From NCBI GenBank assembly GCA_900545755.1, contig URAG01000002.1, positions 1-62,613 of the forward strand: a stretch of DNA of 62,613 nt, written 5' to 3'. Below are positions 26,455 to 35,093 of this stretch, in pieces. Both the position numbers and the translations under genes were made by a program. Below the pieces are notes generated by a model that was not told the DNA's origin, did not search any database, and worked only from the letters and a program-made list of their open reading frames with translations. This DNA is from an uncultured Cloacibacillus sp. (GTDB lineage Bacteria; Synergistota; Synergistia; Synergistales; Synergistaceae). Every line of letters begins with the position of its first letter. The first letter of the stretch is position 1.

Positions 26455-27083
26455 TGATAAGCGCAGAAGAGATTTACAACGCGCTCGCGCTACGCCATGG
26501 CGCGGAGAATCAGAAAATTCTCGCTTCAGCCTCGGCAGGCGTCGCGGGGCTCGGAGGACTCGGCTCGCACATCGCGGTTTTCCTCGCGCGGCTCGGCGTC
26601 GGGCGGCTGGTGCTCGCGGACTTCGACCGCGTCGACCTCGCGAACATCCAGCGCCAACAGTATTACTTGAGCGACGTCGGACGGCCCAAATGCGAAGCTC
26701 TCGCGGAACAGCTTCGTAGGATAAATCCGTATCTGCGGTATGAAACGCATGATACGCGCGTGACAACGGAGAACGCGCCGCTCATATTCGACGGCTGCCG
26801 CGTCGTCTGCGAGGCTTTCGACAGGCCGGAGGAAAAGGCGATGCTGGCTGAGGCTGTGCTGGGTTCTATGCCGGACGCCGTACTCGTAGCTGCCTCAGGC
26901 ATGGCGGGCTTCGGCCCCGCGAACGCGATACGGACTGAACGGCGCATGAAAAGGCTCCTCGTCTGCGGCGATTTCGAGAGCGGCGTGGAAGACGGCCTGC
27001 CAGTGGCGGCACCGAGGGCCGCGTTATGCGCGGCGCACCAGGCGACGGCGGCGCTGCGCATATTGCTGAAGCTTGACGAATGA
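26454..27083 (+). CDS. thiF: ThiF-family sulfur carrier adenylyltransferase
   Basis: This 209-residue E1-like enzyme activates the ThiS C-terminus with ATP. It has the nucleotide-binding GLGGLGSHIAVFLARLG around residues 30-47, LADFDRVDLANIQRQQY, and the later PEEKAML helix. It lacks the long C-terminal Zn-binding or rhodanese parts of MoeB/UBA-type proteins and matches the short ThiF family 2. It lies in a thiS-thiF-thiG-thiH order. Confidence 0.9.
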   Translation: MISAEEIYNALALRHGAENQKILASASAGVAGLGGLGSHIAVFLARLGVGRLVLADFDRVDLANIQRQQYYLSDVGRPKCEALAEQLRRINPYLRYETHDTRVTTENAPLIFDGCRVVCEAFDRPEEKAMLAEAVLGSMPDAVLVAASGMAGFGPANAIRTERRMKRLLVCGDFESGVEDGLPVAAPRAALCAAHQATAALRILLKLDE

Positions 27084-27208
27084 ATACGGCGGCGCGGCCG
27101 CACCGACGTTTTAGTTCTTTAGCTTGCTATTATCAAGTTTTAGTGTTTTGTCGCATTGGGAATTATAGATTTACCGCAAAGCACCAACGAAAGGAAGTAT
27201 AACGACAA

Positions 27209-27973
27209 ATGACCGACAAATTTATAATCGGAGGGCGCGAATTCACCTCGCGCTTCATTCTCGGCTCCGGCAAATATTCCCCGGAACTCATCAAGGCCGC
27301 CGTCTCGGAGGCTGGCGCGCAGATAATCACTATCGCGCTGCGCCGAGCCAACTCCAGGACCGACAGCATCCTTGAACATATCCCGCAGGGCGTTACGCTG
27401 CTGCCGAACACATCCGGCGCGCGCACAGCTGACGAGGCGGTGCGTATCGCGCGGCTCGCTCGCGAGTGCGGCTGCGGCGATTTCGTCAAGATCGAAATAA
27501 TGCGCGACAGCAAATATCTGCTTCCAGACAACTGCGAGACCGTGCGCGCTACTGAAATCCTCGCAAAAGAGGGCTTCATCGTCATGCCCTATATGTACCC
27601 CGACCTCAACACGGCGCGCGACCTCGTGAGCGCGGGGGCCGCAGCCGTCATGCCGCTCGGCGCGCCGATAGGCTCGAACAAGGGGCTCGCGACGCGCGAG
27701 TTCATACAGATACTCATAGACGAAATCGAACTTCCGATAATAGTAGACGCCGGCATTGGACGTCCGTCGCAGGCCTGCGAGGCTATGGAGATGGGCGCGG
27801 CGGCGATAATGGCGAACACAGCGATAGCGACGGCGGGAAACGTGCCCGCGATGGCGCGCGCCTTCGGCCTCGCCGTGCGCGCCGGGCGCGAGGCCTACCT
27901 CGCGGGGCTCGGGCGCGTCATCGACAAAGGCGCTGCGGCGTCGTCGCCGCTGACGGGCTTTCTCGCCGACTAG
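27209..27973 (+). CDS. thiG: Thiazole synthase ThiG
   Basis: This 254-residue TIM-barrel enzyme joins 1-deoxyxylulose 5-phosphate, dehydroglycine and ThiS thiocarboxylate into the thiazole phosphate. Family motifs are [30 protein letters not shown] and [13 protein letters not shown]. The length is normal. The 125-base spacer from thiF is AT-rich and may hold a second promoter (TTGTCG with TATAGA). AAAGGAAG precedes the ATG. Confidence 0.95.
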   Translation: MTDKFIIGGREFTSRFILGSGKYSPELIKAAVSEAGAQIITIALRRANSRTDSILEHIPQGVTLLPNTSGARTADEAVRIARLARECGCGDFVKIEIMRDSKYLLPDNCETVRATEILAKEGFIVMPYMYPDLNTARDLVSAGAAAVMPLGAPIGSNKGLATREFIQILIDEIELPIIVDAGIGRPSQACEAMEMGAAAIMANTAIATAGNVPAMARAFGLAVRAGREAYLAGLGRVIDKGAAASSPLTGFLAD

Positions 27974-27985
27974 GAGGTTCCGGCA

Positions 27986-29158
27986 ATGTCCGTAACTATC
28001 GAAAAATCCGGGCGCACGGACCACATGGCCTACATGGAGGGCATGGAGCGTATCGACCCGACGATCCGCCGCGAGGTCATAGAGGCGCGCGGCGGCTACG
28101 ACGCGGCGGCCTTCGGCGCGGGCGACGTGCGGCGCGCACTCTGCGCATCCTCGCGCGGCCCGCGCGAATTCGCGGCGCTGCTCTCCCCCGCCGCGACCCC
28201 GTTCCTTGAGGAGATGGCGCGCCTCGCGCGCGAGGAAAAGCGCCGCTATTTCGGCGATAACGTATATCTCTTCACGCCGCTCTACATTTCTAACTACTGT
28301 GAAAATTACTGCGTCTACTGCGGTTTCAACTGCCATAACAAAATTCGCCGCGCGAAGCTCGGCATGGAAGAAATCGAAAACGAGCTGAAAGCGATCGCCG
28401 AAACTGGGCTCGAAGAGATCCTCATACTGACCGGCGAGAGCCGCAAGGCGAGCGGCGTCGAGTACATCGGAGACGCCTGCGAGCTTGCAAGCCGCTATTT
28501 CAAGACGGTCGGCATCGAGGTCTACCCGATGAACTCCGACGAGTACGCATACCTGCACCGCCGCGGCGTAGACTACGTGACGGTCTTTCAGGAAACTTAC
28601 GATTCCGCACGTTACGAGGAACTGCACCTATCGGGGCACAAGCGCGTATTCCCCTACCGCTTCGAGGCGCAGGAGCGCGCGCTGATGGGCGGGATGCGCG
28701 GCGTCGCCTTCGCGGCGCTGCTAGGCCTCTCCGACTTCCGCCGCGACGCCTTCGCGGTCGGGATGCACGCCTACCTGCTCCAGCGCAAATATCCGCGCGC
28801 GGAGATTTCATTCTCCTGCCCGAGGCTGCGTCCCATCGTCGGCGGCGAAGGCGTCCGGCCCGCGGACAAGGTCGGAGAGCGCGAGCTGCTGCAAATACTG
28901 TGCGCCTACCGCCTCTTCATGCCATACGCCGGAATAACGGTATCGACGCGCGAGCGTGCCGGCTTCCGCGACAACGTGATGGACATCGCCGCGACGAAAA
29001 TTTCAGCAGGCGTCTCGACAGGCATCGGCGGGCACTCCGGCGAGGAAAAGGGCGACGACCAGTTCGAGATAGCGGACGAACGCACGGTGGACGAAGTCGT
29101 CTCCGCTGCCCGCGCGCGCGGGCTGAGCGCAGTCACGAACGACTACATCTACCTCTAG
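27986..29158 (+). CDS. thiH: 2-iminoacetate synthase ThiH
   Basis: This 390-residue radical-SAM enzyme cleaves tyrosine to 2-iminoacetate and p-cresol for thiazole formation. The cluster motif C-x3-C-x2-C is visible as NYCENYCVYCGF near residue 100. The family C-terminal region ISAGVSTGIGGHSGEE is intact. It starts 12 bases after thiG behind an AGGAGG site. The use of ThiH rather than the oxygen-dependent ThiO agrees with anaerobic life. Confidence 0.95.
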   Translation: MSVTIEKSGRTDHMAYMEGMERIDPTIRREVIEARGGYDAAAFGAGDVRRALCASSRGPREFAALLSPAATPFLEEMARLAREEKRRYFGDNVYLFTPLYISNYCENYCVYCGFNCHNKIRRAKLGMEEIENELKAIAETGLEEILILTGESRKASGVEYIGDACELASRYFKTVGIEVYPMNSDEYAYLHRRGVDYVTVFQETYDSARYEELHLSGHKRVFPYRFEAQERALMGGMRGVAFAALLGLSDFRRDAFAVGMHAYLLQRKYPRAEISFSCPRLRPIVGGEGVRPADKVGERELLQILCAYRLFMPYAGITVSTRERAGFRDNVMDIAATKISAGVSTGIGGHSGEEKGDDQFEIADERTVDEVVSAARARGLSAVTNDYIYL

Positions 29159-29161
29159 GTG

Positions 29162-29752
29162 ATGTTTCGGATAATCTGCGTCACGAGCAGGAGATTATGC
29201 GCGGGGGACTTCATAACGCGGCTCTCTGAAATTTCGCGCGGCGGCGCCGACATGATAATCCTGCGCGAAAAGGATCTGAAAGAAGAGGAATACGCGGAGC
29301 TCGCGGAACGCGCGCTCGCCGCCTGCGGAGGCAAACTCGTCCTGCACGGCGCGGCGGCGCTCCCGCTCTTGCGCGCCGTGCCGCGCCTTCACCTGCCGCT
29401 CGCGGCTCTCGAAAATAATCCGAACCTGCGGCGCAAGACGGAACTCCTCGGAGTCTCCGTACATTCGCCGGAGGAGGCGAAACGCGCGGAAGCTCTCGGC
29501 GCGGACTACGCGACGGCGGGACACGTATTTGAGACGGCCTGCAAGAGCGGCCTTCCGGGACGCGGCCTCGCCTTTCTGCGCAATACTGCGGCCTCCGTTC
29601 GCATACCCGTATACGCGATAGGAGGGATAACGGCGCGCAACATCGCCGCCGTCCGGGATGCTGGAGCCGCAGGAGCCTGCGTCATGAGCGGCCTCATGTC
29701 ATGCCCGGACGCGCGCTCGGAGCTCGAATCGCTGCGCCGTGCGTCGGAGTGA
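29162..29752 (+). CDS. TenI/ThiE-family protein
   Basis: This 197-residue TIM barrel belongs to the thiamine phosphate synthase/TenI family, with GGADMIILREKDL near residue 24, LGVSVHSPEEA, and AGHVFETACKSGLPGRGL. ThiE enzymes have GPIFPT-like sequence where this one has GHVFET; that His is the thiazole tautomerase (TenI) feature I recall. The diphosphate-binding strands before it are shortened. It is therefore more likely TenI than ThiE, though this cannot be settled by eye. GTG 29159 or ATG 29162 could be the start; it is 0-3 bases after thiH. Confidence 0.75.
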   Translation: MFRIICVTSRRLCAGDFITRLSEISRGGADMIILREKDLKEEEYAELAERALAACGGKLVLHGAAALPLLRAVPRLHLPLAALENNPNLRRKTELLGVSVHSPEEAKRAEALGADYATAGHVFETACKSGLPGRGLAFLRNTAASVRIPVYAIGGITARNIAAVRDAGAAGACVMSGLMSCPDARSELESLRRASE

Positions 29753-29855
29753 GTGGGTGGGAGAATTTCTGAGCGCGCCGGATTTCACAAAACGCCGCCC
29801 TTAATGCTAAAATAAACAAGTTTATTAGAAACCTCCGGCAGAAAGGGACGATTCG

Positions 29856-31037
29856 ATGCGTTACGTTGGAACCGTTTCGAGAGGGATACGCCTCCCGGTC
29901 GTTACGAAGGGCGACGACATCGTAAAGATAATCACAGACAACATAATAAAGGCAGCCTCGTCTGAACGCGACAAATTCGAAATAAGGGACCGCGACGTGA
30001 TAGGCGTCACGGAATCGCTCGTCGCGCGCTCGCAGGGCAATTACGTCACGCTGCGCGACATATCCTGCGACGTGGCGCGCAAATTCCCCGACGGCGACGT
30101 CGCCGTCACCTGCCCGATACTCTCGCGCAACCGTTTCCACCAGCTTCTGCGCGGCATTGCGGCGGGCGTCAAGGGAAAGATCCACGTCGTACTGACCTAT
30201 CCCTCAGACGAGGTGGGCAACCAGATAATCGAGCCGATGAACTACTACCTCAACAGCGGCAAACTCTCCGGCGAGTGCTTCGGCGAAGAGGAATACTACA
30301 AGGTCTTCGGCGAATACAAGCACCCGTTCACCGGGGTCGACTACGTGCAGCTCTATAAGAGCATCGACCCAGAGCGCATAAGCGTGCATTTCTCCAATAA
30401 CCCTCTCTCTGCGCTCAAATTCGCGAAGCAGGTGATAGTCGCCAGCATCCACGCGCGCGCCATACACCGCGACATACTCGAAAAGGGCGGCGCGGAAAAG
30501 ATCGTCACGCTCGACCAGATATGCTCATCGCCGGTGCGCGAGGGAGCTGGCTTCAATCCCGACTACGGAGTCCTCGGCTCGAACTACACCAACGACGACT
30601 CCGTGAAGCTCTTCCCGCGCGGCTGCGACGAATTCGTGCGCAAGCTACAGGCGGAGATGAAAAGCCGCACGGGCCGCGACGTCGAGGTGCTCGTCTACGG
30701 CGACGGCGCCTTCAAGGACCCCGTCTGCGGGATATGGGAGCTCGCAGACCCCGTCGTATCGCCGGGCTTCACAGACGGACTCGTCGGCCTGCCAAAAGAG
30801 ATAAAATTCAAATACGTCGCCGACAACGCCGGGGGCAAAGACCCGGCGAAGGCCGTCGAGGATGCGATACGCGCGAAGAGCCGCCTCGACCGCTTCGGAC
30901 ATTCAACGCTAGGCACGACGCCGCGCCGCCTGACCGACCTCATAGGCTCGCTCTGCGACCTTACCTCAGGCTCCGGCGACAAAGGCACGCCCGTCGTCTA
31001 CATCCAAGGCTACTTCGACAGCTACCTCGATGACTGA
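29856..31037 (+). CDS. Coenzyme F420-0:L-glutamate ligase family (CofE-like)
   Basis: This 393-residue protein resembles the CofE-type ligase fold. It has GDDIVKIITDNII near the N-terminus, RDRDVIGVTESLVARSQGNYVTL, and later VLGSNYTNDDSVKLFPR and VLVYGDGAFKDPVCGIWELADP. CofE adds glutamate to F420-0, but no other F420 genes are present in this window. Stand-alone members exist in many bacteria without F420, so another gamma-glutamyl ligation is likely. It overlaps the thioesterase start by 8 bases, so the pair is one operon. Confidence 0.75.
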   Translation: MRYVGTVSRGIRLPVVTKGDDIVKIITDNIIKAASSERDKFEIRDRDVIGVTESLVARSQGNYVTLRDISCDVARKFPDGDVAVTCPILSRNRFHQLLRGIAAGVKGKIHVVLTYPSDEVGNQIIEPMNYYLNSGKLSGECFGEEEYYKVFGEYKHPFTGVDYVQLYKSIDPERISVHFSNNPLSALKFAKQVIVASIHARAIHRDILEKGGAEKIVTLDQICSSPVREGAGFNPDYGVLGSNYTNDDSVKLFPRGCDEFVRKLQAEMKSRTGRDVEVLVYGDGAFKDPVCGIWELADPVVSPGFTDGLVGLPKEIKFKYVADNAGGKDPAKAVEDAIRAKSRLDRFGHSTLGTTPRRLTDLIGSLCDLTSGSGDKGTPVVYIQGYFDSYLDD

Positions 31038-31773
31038 GCTTGAACTCGCAGTTCCATACAGCGGCATAGACCCGCACGGGCGAGTCAAGTTTTCAGTGCT
31101 GCTCGAAATGTTCCAGGAGATGGCCGACGCCGACGCCTCGAAATACGGCCTCTCCGTGCATCAGACGCTGAAGCACGACATCACATGGGTGCTGCGCAAA
31201 TACCGCATCGAGCTCGAAAAATACCCGACGCAGGAAAGCGGCGGCCGCATACGCATCAAGACATACGCCGAGCCGTGCCGCAACCTCTTTTCGCTGCGCT
31301 CCTTCAAGCTATGGGACGCGCACGGAGAGTTCCTCGGCTCTGCCTACACATGGTGGGTGCTGCTTGACTTCGTCAAACAGCGTCCGATACGTCTCGACAA
31401 ATGCGAATTCGTGAAAGCGCTCTGGGAAAACGTCTCCGGAAATCTCCCCGACGATGTGAAAATCCCCGAAGCCGACGCGCCTACTATGGAAGAGACGTGG
31501 AAGGTGCGCTGGCAAGACCTTGACATGAATAACCACACGAACCACACGGTTTATTTCAGCTGGGCTTTCGACACCGTGCCAGACGAAGTGCCGGAAGAGA
31601 TGGAGCCGTCTTTCGTCGAAGCCGAATTCCTGCGCCCCGTTCCGAGGACGCGCGTCCGCTGCCTCACGCAGGAAGTCGAAACAGAAAAAGGCCGCGCCTT
31701 CTTGCATTCAATCCGCCACATCGAAGACGATACTGAATACGCTAAGCTGTACTCGCGGTGGATGGAGAAATAA
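31030..31773 (+). CDS. Acyl-ACP thioesterase, FatA/FatB-like
   Basis: This 247-residue double-hotdog thioesterase hydrolyses acyl-ACP to release fatty acids. The first hotdog holds FQEMADADASKYGLS and the central YTWWVLLDF; the second holds the catalytic strand DLDMNNHTNHTVYFSW with the Asn-His pair. The bacterial acyl-ACP thioesterase family is this size. It overlaps the CofE-like gene by 8 bases and is followed by a strong terminator. Confidence 0.88.
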   Translation: MTELELAVPYSGIDPHGRVKFSVLLEMFQEMADADASKYGLSVHQTLKHDITWVLRKYRIELEKYPTQESGGRIRIKTYAEPCRNLFSLRSFKLWDAHGEFLGSAYTWWVLLDFVKQRPIRLDKCEFVKALWENVSGNLPDDVKIPEADAPTMEETWKVRWQDLDMNNHTNHTVYFSWAFDTVPDEVPEEMEPSFVEAEFLRPVPRTRVRCLTQEVETEKGRAFLHSIRHIEDDTEYAKLYSRWMEK

Positions 31774-31785
31774 AATTCGTCATGT

Positions 31786-31818
31786 GCGGCGCTTCCAGTG
31801 GAAGCGCCGCTTTTATTT
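31786..31818 (+). terminator. Intrinsic terminator
   Basis: GCGGCGCTTCC and GGAAGCGCCGC form an 11-bp stem with a 3-base loop, followed by TTTTATTT. It closes the CofE-like/thioesterase unit. Confidence 0.9.
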
Positions 31819-31876
31819 ACACATGTTTCCACCTCTGATATAATCATATTCAATCGGTTGCATAAGAGGTGTCGCA

Positions 31877-32455
31877 ATGAGGGTCACTATGCAGGACGTG
31901 GCGGACCGCGCCGGGGTGGACAAGGCCACGGTGAGCCGCGTGCTTCGCGGGGATCACAGAATTTCCGAAAAGACGAAGATAAAAGTGATGGAAAGCGTAA
32001 GGGCGCTCGATTACCGGCTTGACCGAAACGCGCGCAATCTCTCGACGAAGAGCAGCGGGCTCGTGGGCGTAGTCGCGCGCGACCTCACAGAGCCGTGGTC
32101 CGGCGCTTTCGCCGCGGGGCTCGAGCGCGCGCTGTCGAACTCGGGCTACGACATGATATTAAAAGCGACGGACGGCGCAGACGTGCGAGCGCGGCGGGCC
32201 GCTGAGGCGCTTGACGGACTCTGCGCGGAGGGGGTAATGTGGTGCGACGGGGAGAATTTCCCGGTCGCGCTTTCGATGCCGGCGCTCTGCTTCGGCTTCA
32301 CGCGCGAGGGCTTTCACTCGCTCGTGATAGAGGGGGGCGGCGCGCCGTCGTTTGAGACGGGCGTGCTCGCGGCGAGACTCCTATTGAAAATCATCGCGGG
32401 CAAGCCGGTCCCTGGGAGGGAACTTCGGCTCAAGGCCCCAGAAAAAGAGGACTGA
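31877..32455 (+). CDS. Compact LacI-family regulator (192 residues)
   Basis: The first 60 residues are a standard LacI HTH and hinge (VTMQDVADRAGVDKATVSRVL, SEKTKIKVMESVRALDY). The sensor domain then starts normally (VGVVARDLTEPWSGAFAAGLERAL, GVMWCDGENFPVALSMP) but jumps to the C-terminal helix GVLAARLLLKIIAGKPVPGRELRL. About 130 residues found in full-length LacI members (usual length about 330) are absent. The frame is intact, so this looks like a stable reduced form rather than a recent break. It overlaps the peptide-transport operon by 4 bases and probably controls it. Confidence 0.8.
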   Translation: MRVTMQDVADRAGVDKATVSRVLRGDHRISEKTKIKVMESVRALDYRLDRNARNLSTKSSGLVGVVARDLTEPWSGAFAAGLERALSNSGYDMILKATDGADVRARRAAEALDGLCAEGVMWCDGENFPVALSMPALCFGFTREGFHSLVIEGGGAPSFETGVLAARLLLKIIAGKPVPGRELRLKAPEKED

Positions 32456-34122
32456 GCGCTATAAAATTTTTACTTGCGGCGCTTACGGCGCTTTCATTAT
32501 TCATCGCGGCGGAAGCGCGCGCTGGCGAACATATAGACTTAAACTCAATACGCGGGCCGAAGCTCGAAGAGCTTTCGATGCTCATAATAACGAACCCAGA
32601 CGCGCAGATACTCGCAGCCGAGGCCGGCGAATTGGACATACTGAGCGACGTCGCGCGCCCGTCAGACATCGACAGGCTCGCCTCCGACCCGAAGCTCAAG
32701 ATGTCTCTTGCGCGCGGAATGCACGCATTTTTCCTTCTCCTCAACAATAAAAAATTTCCATGGGACGACGCTGCCGTCCGGCGTGCCGCGGCTATGTCGG
32801 TGGACCGGAGCGCTATCGTGCGCATGATTTTCTCCGGTTACTGCGAGCCGATAAATTCGTGGCTGCCGCCCGTTTCTCCGTGGGCGCTCGCGAACAGTTC
32901 GCGCGACATATACGACCCGGAGGGCGCGGCGAAGCTGCTAGAAGAGCGCGGCTACAGGCGCGACATAACTGGCGCGCTGCGTTCGCCTGACGGACGGACC
33001 TTCCCAACAATGAAAATACTGACGCCTCTTGCGCGCCTTGCGCCGACGACGGCGGAGCTAGCGGAGCTCATAGCCGATTCTCTGACCGCGGCAGGCTTCC
33101 CCGCGGAGACGGAGCCGATGGATTTTTCTACGATGATTGCGCGCCTCGACCGCAAGGAGTACGACATGGCCGTGCTCGCGTGGGGCATGGGGCGCAATCC
33201 CGATTCGCTATATTCTTTCTATCACAGCTCGATGGACATACCGGGCGGCTACAACATGACCGGCGTACACGACGCGAGGCTCGACGCCGCGCTCGAGCGT
33301 CTGCGTTTCGCGCCTGACGAAGATGCGGCGCGCAAGGCTTCGCGCGAGGCGCAGGAGCTGCTCGCGGAGCTTATGCCCTCCGTACCTATCTATAGCCGCA
33401 TCTCGATCGCCGCGATTTCGGCCGGCTGGAAAAACGTTTTCACTACCGACAAAATCACGGCCGACAACATGTGGACGCTGCTCACCGCGGAGCCCGCGGA
33501 CGGCAAGATGCGCCCGCTGCGTATGCTGCTATCCGAGGAGCCGCGCAACCTTAACCCGTTCACGGCCTCGTCGGCCTACTCGTGGCAGGTGCTCGGCATG
33601 ATATACGAGACGATGCTGGGGACGAACCCGTATACGCTCGAGGATATGCCGGCGCTCGCCGAATCGTGGAACGTAAGCACCGCTGGGGAAGGCAACACCA
33701 GGCATACGGAGCTCGTGTTCAGGCTCAAGCGCGGCCTAAAATGGAGCGACGGCTCGCCGCTGACGGCGCGCGACATAAAAGCTTCGGTCGACTTCATAAA
33801 GGCGAACAAACTGCCGCGTTTTTTCGACAGCGTCAAGAACGTACGCCGCACGGAGACGCCGGACGACTACACGCTACGCGTCGAGATGGAAGGCGTCAGC
33901 TACTGGTATCTCGACAACATAGGCGGATTGCCATGCTTCCCGAAGAAGGTGCTTGACGCTGTAACAGACTGGCAGAGCTGGGATCCGCTCGCGGAGGACC
34001 CCAAGGCCGGCCCGCGCGGGCTGCTCGGATGCGGCCCCTTCACGCTTGAAAGCTACAAGCCGGGCGAGTACGTCATGATGCGGCGCAATCCGCATTACAG
34101 GCTGCTGGAGGGCGTCCGGTGA
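32452..34122 (+). CDS. Circularly permuted peptide-binding protein (SBP family 5), CTG start
   Basis: A normal OppA/DppA protein begins with the lobe-I half and ends with the lobe-II half. Here a signal peptide (residues 1-24, KFLLAALTALSLF) leads into GPKLEELSMLIITNPDA, which normally lies mid-protein. The usual C-terminal end (MPSVPIYSRISIAAISAGW) comes next. At about residues 344-360 it joins the usual mature N-terminus (PLRMLLSEEPRNLNPFTAS, AYSWQVLGMIYE, LKWSDGSPLTARDIKAS), and the protein ends at RNPHYRLLEG. No segment is missing. No ATG/GTG/TTG exists upstream of codon 43; CTG at 32452 overlaps the lacI TGA as CTGA. The start is inferred. It should bind oligopeptides outside the membrane. 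Confidence 0.8.
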   Translation: MSAIKFLLAALTALSLFIAAEARAGEHIDLNSIRGPKLEELSMLIITNPDAQILAAEAGELDILSDVARPSDIDRLASDPKLKMSLARGMHAFFLLLNNKKFPWDDAAVRRAAAMSVDRSAIVRMIFSGYCEPINSWLPPVSPWALANSSRDIYDPEGAAKLLEERGYRRDITGALRSPDGRTFPTMKILTPLARLAPTTAELAELIADSLTAAGFPAETEPMDFSTMIARLDRKEYDMAVLAWGMGRNPDSLYSFYHSSMDIPGGYNMTGVHDARLDAALERLRFAPDEDAARKASREAQELLAELMPSVPIYSRISIAAISAGWKNVFTTDKITADNMWTLLTAEPADGKMRPLRMLLSEEPRNLNPFTASSAYSWQVLGMIYETMLGTNPYTLEDMPALAESWNVSTAGEGNTRHTELVFRLKRGLKWSDGSPLTARDIKASVDFIKANKLPRFFDSVKNVRRTETPDDYTLRVEMEGVSYWYLDNIGGLPCFPKKVLDAVTDWQSWDPLAEDPKAGPRGLLGCGPFTLESYKPGEYVMMRRNPHYRLLEGVR

Positions 34123-35093
34123 GCCGCCGCTGGCTGATGCGCCGCGTCGCGTCGTCGCTCGTCGTGCTCGCGGCGGTGCTGGTGCTGAATTTCCTGCTCT
34201 TCCGCCTCATGCCTGGCGACGCCGTAAGCTCCATAATAGACCCGTCTTTTTCGCCCGAGGCGAAGGCGAACCTGCGCGCGATATACGGCCTCGACAAGCC
34301 GCTCTGGGAACAGTTCGTCATATATATCAAGCAGATGCTGACTTTCCGCTTCGGGCTCTCCTTCATGAGCCGCCGCCCTGTTTGGGACGAGCTTCTTTCG
34401 CGGCTGCCAGTGACGCTGACTCTTACGGTCTCGTCGATGTTTATATCGTCGCTGCTCGGCACGTGGCTCGGCGTCAAGGCCGCCGTCAACCGCGGCAAGT
34501 TCGCCGAAAAGCTCGTACTGCGCGCCAGCGCGCTGACCTCGTCATTCCCAGGCTTTTTCGGCCAACTCGTCCTGCTGATGCTCTTCGCGCGCGCTCTGCC
34601 GCTCTTCCCGCTGCGCGGCACGCTCTCCGTGCCGCCGCCGGAGGGCGGCTTCGCGCTTGCGGCGGACTATATGTGGCACATGGCGCTGCCGGTGCTCTCG
34701 CTCTCGCTGATGGGCTTCGGCGGCTGGGCGCTCTACGTGCGCAACCTCATGGTGCGCGCGCTGAACGAGGACTTCGCGCTGATGGCCCGCGCGCGCGGCC
34801 TGTCGCGACCACGCGTCGTATGGCACGCCTTCCGCACGATCCTGCCGCCAGTCGTCACGATCCTGCTTATGTCGGTGCCCGGTCTTGTCTCCGGCGCGGT
34901 CATCACGGAGTCTGTCTTTTCGCTGCACGGCATAGGGACATTCCTGCTCGAGGCCATTTCAGGCAGCGACTACCCAAGCGCCGGCGCGGCCTTCTACCTG
35001 CTCGCGCTGATAACCGTGGGCTGCAACCTGCTCGCGGACATAGCCTGCGGCCTCGTCGACCCGCGCGTAAGAATCGAGGGACGCAAAGAATGA
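34119..35093 (+). CDS. Peptide ABC transporter permease, OppB/DppB type
   Basis: This 324-residue permease has six membrane segments. It has an N-terminal helix (VVLAAVLVLNFLLFRLMPGD), the family PxSMMGFGGWALYVRNLMVRAL-like loop, and the EAA loop MARARGLSRPRVVWHAFRTILPP. The GTG start overlaps the SBP stop by 4 bases (GTGA). It pairs with the OppC gene downstream. Substrate is inferred from the SBP family. Confidence 0.9.
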   Translation: MSRRWLMRRVASSLVVLAAVLVLNFLLFRLMPGDAVSSIIDPSFSPEAKANLRAIYGLDKPLWEQFVIYIKQMLTFRFGLSFMSRRPVWDELLSRLPVTLTLTVSSMFISSLLGTWLGVKAAVNRGKFAEKLVLRASALTSSFPGFFGQLVLLMLFARALPLFPLRGTLSVPPPEGGFALAADYMWHMALPVLSLSLMGFGGWALYVRNLMVRALNEDFALMARARGLSRPRVVWHAFRTILPPVVTILLMSVPGLVSGAVITESVFSLHGIGTFLLEAISGSDYPSAGAAFYLLALITVGCNLLADIACGLVDPRVRIEGRKE

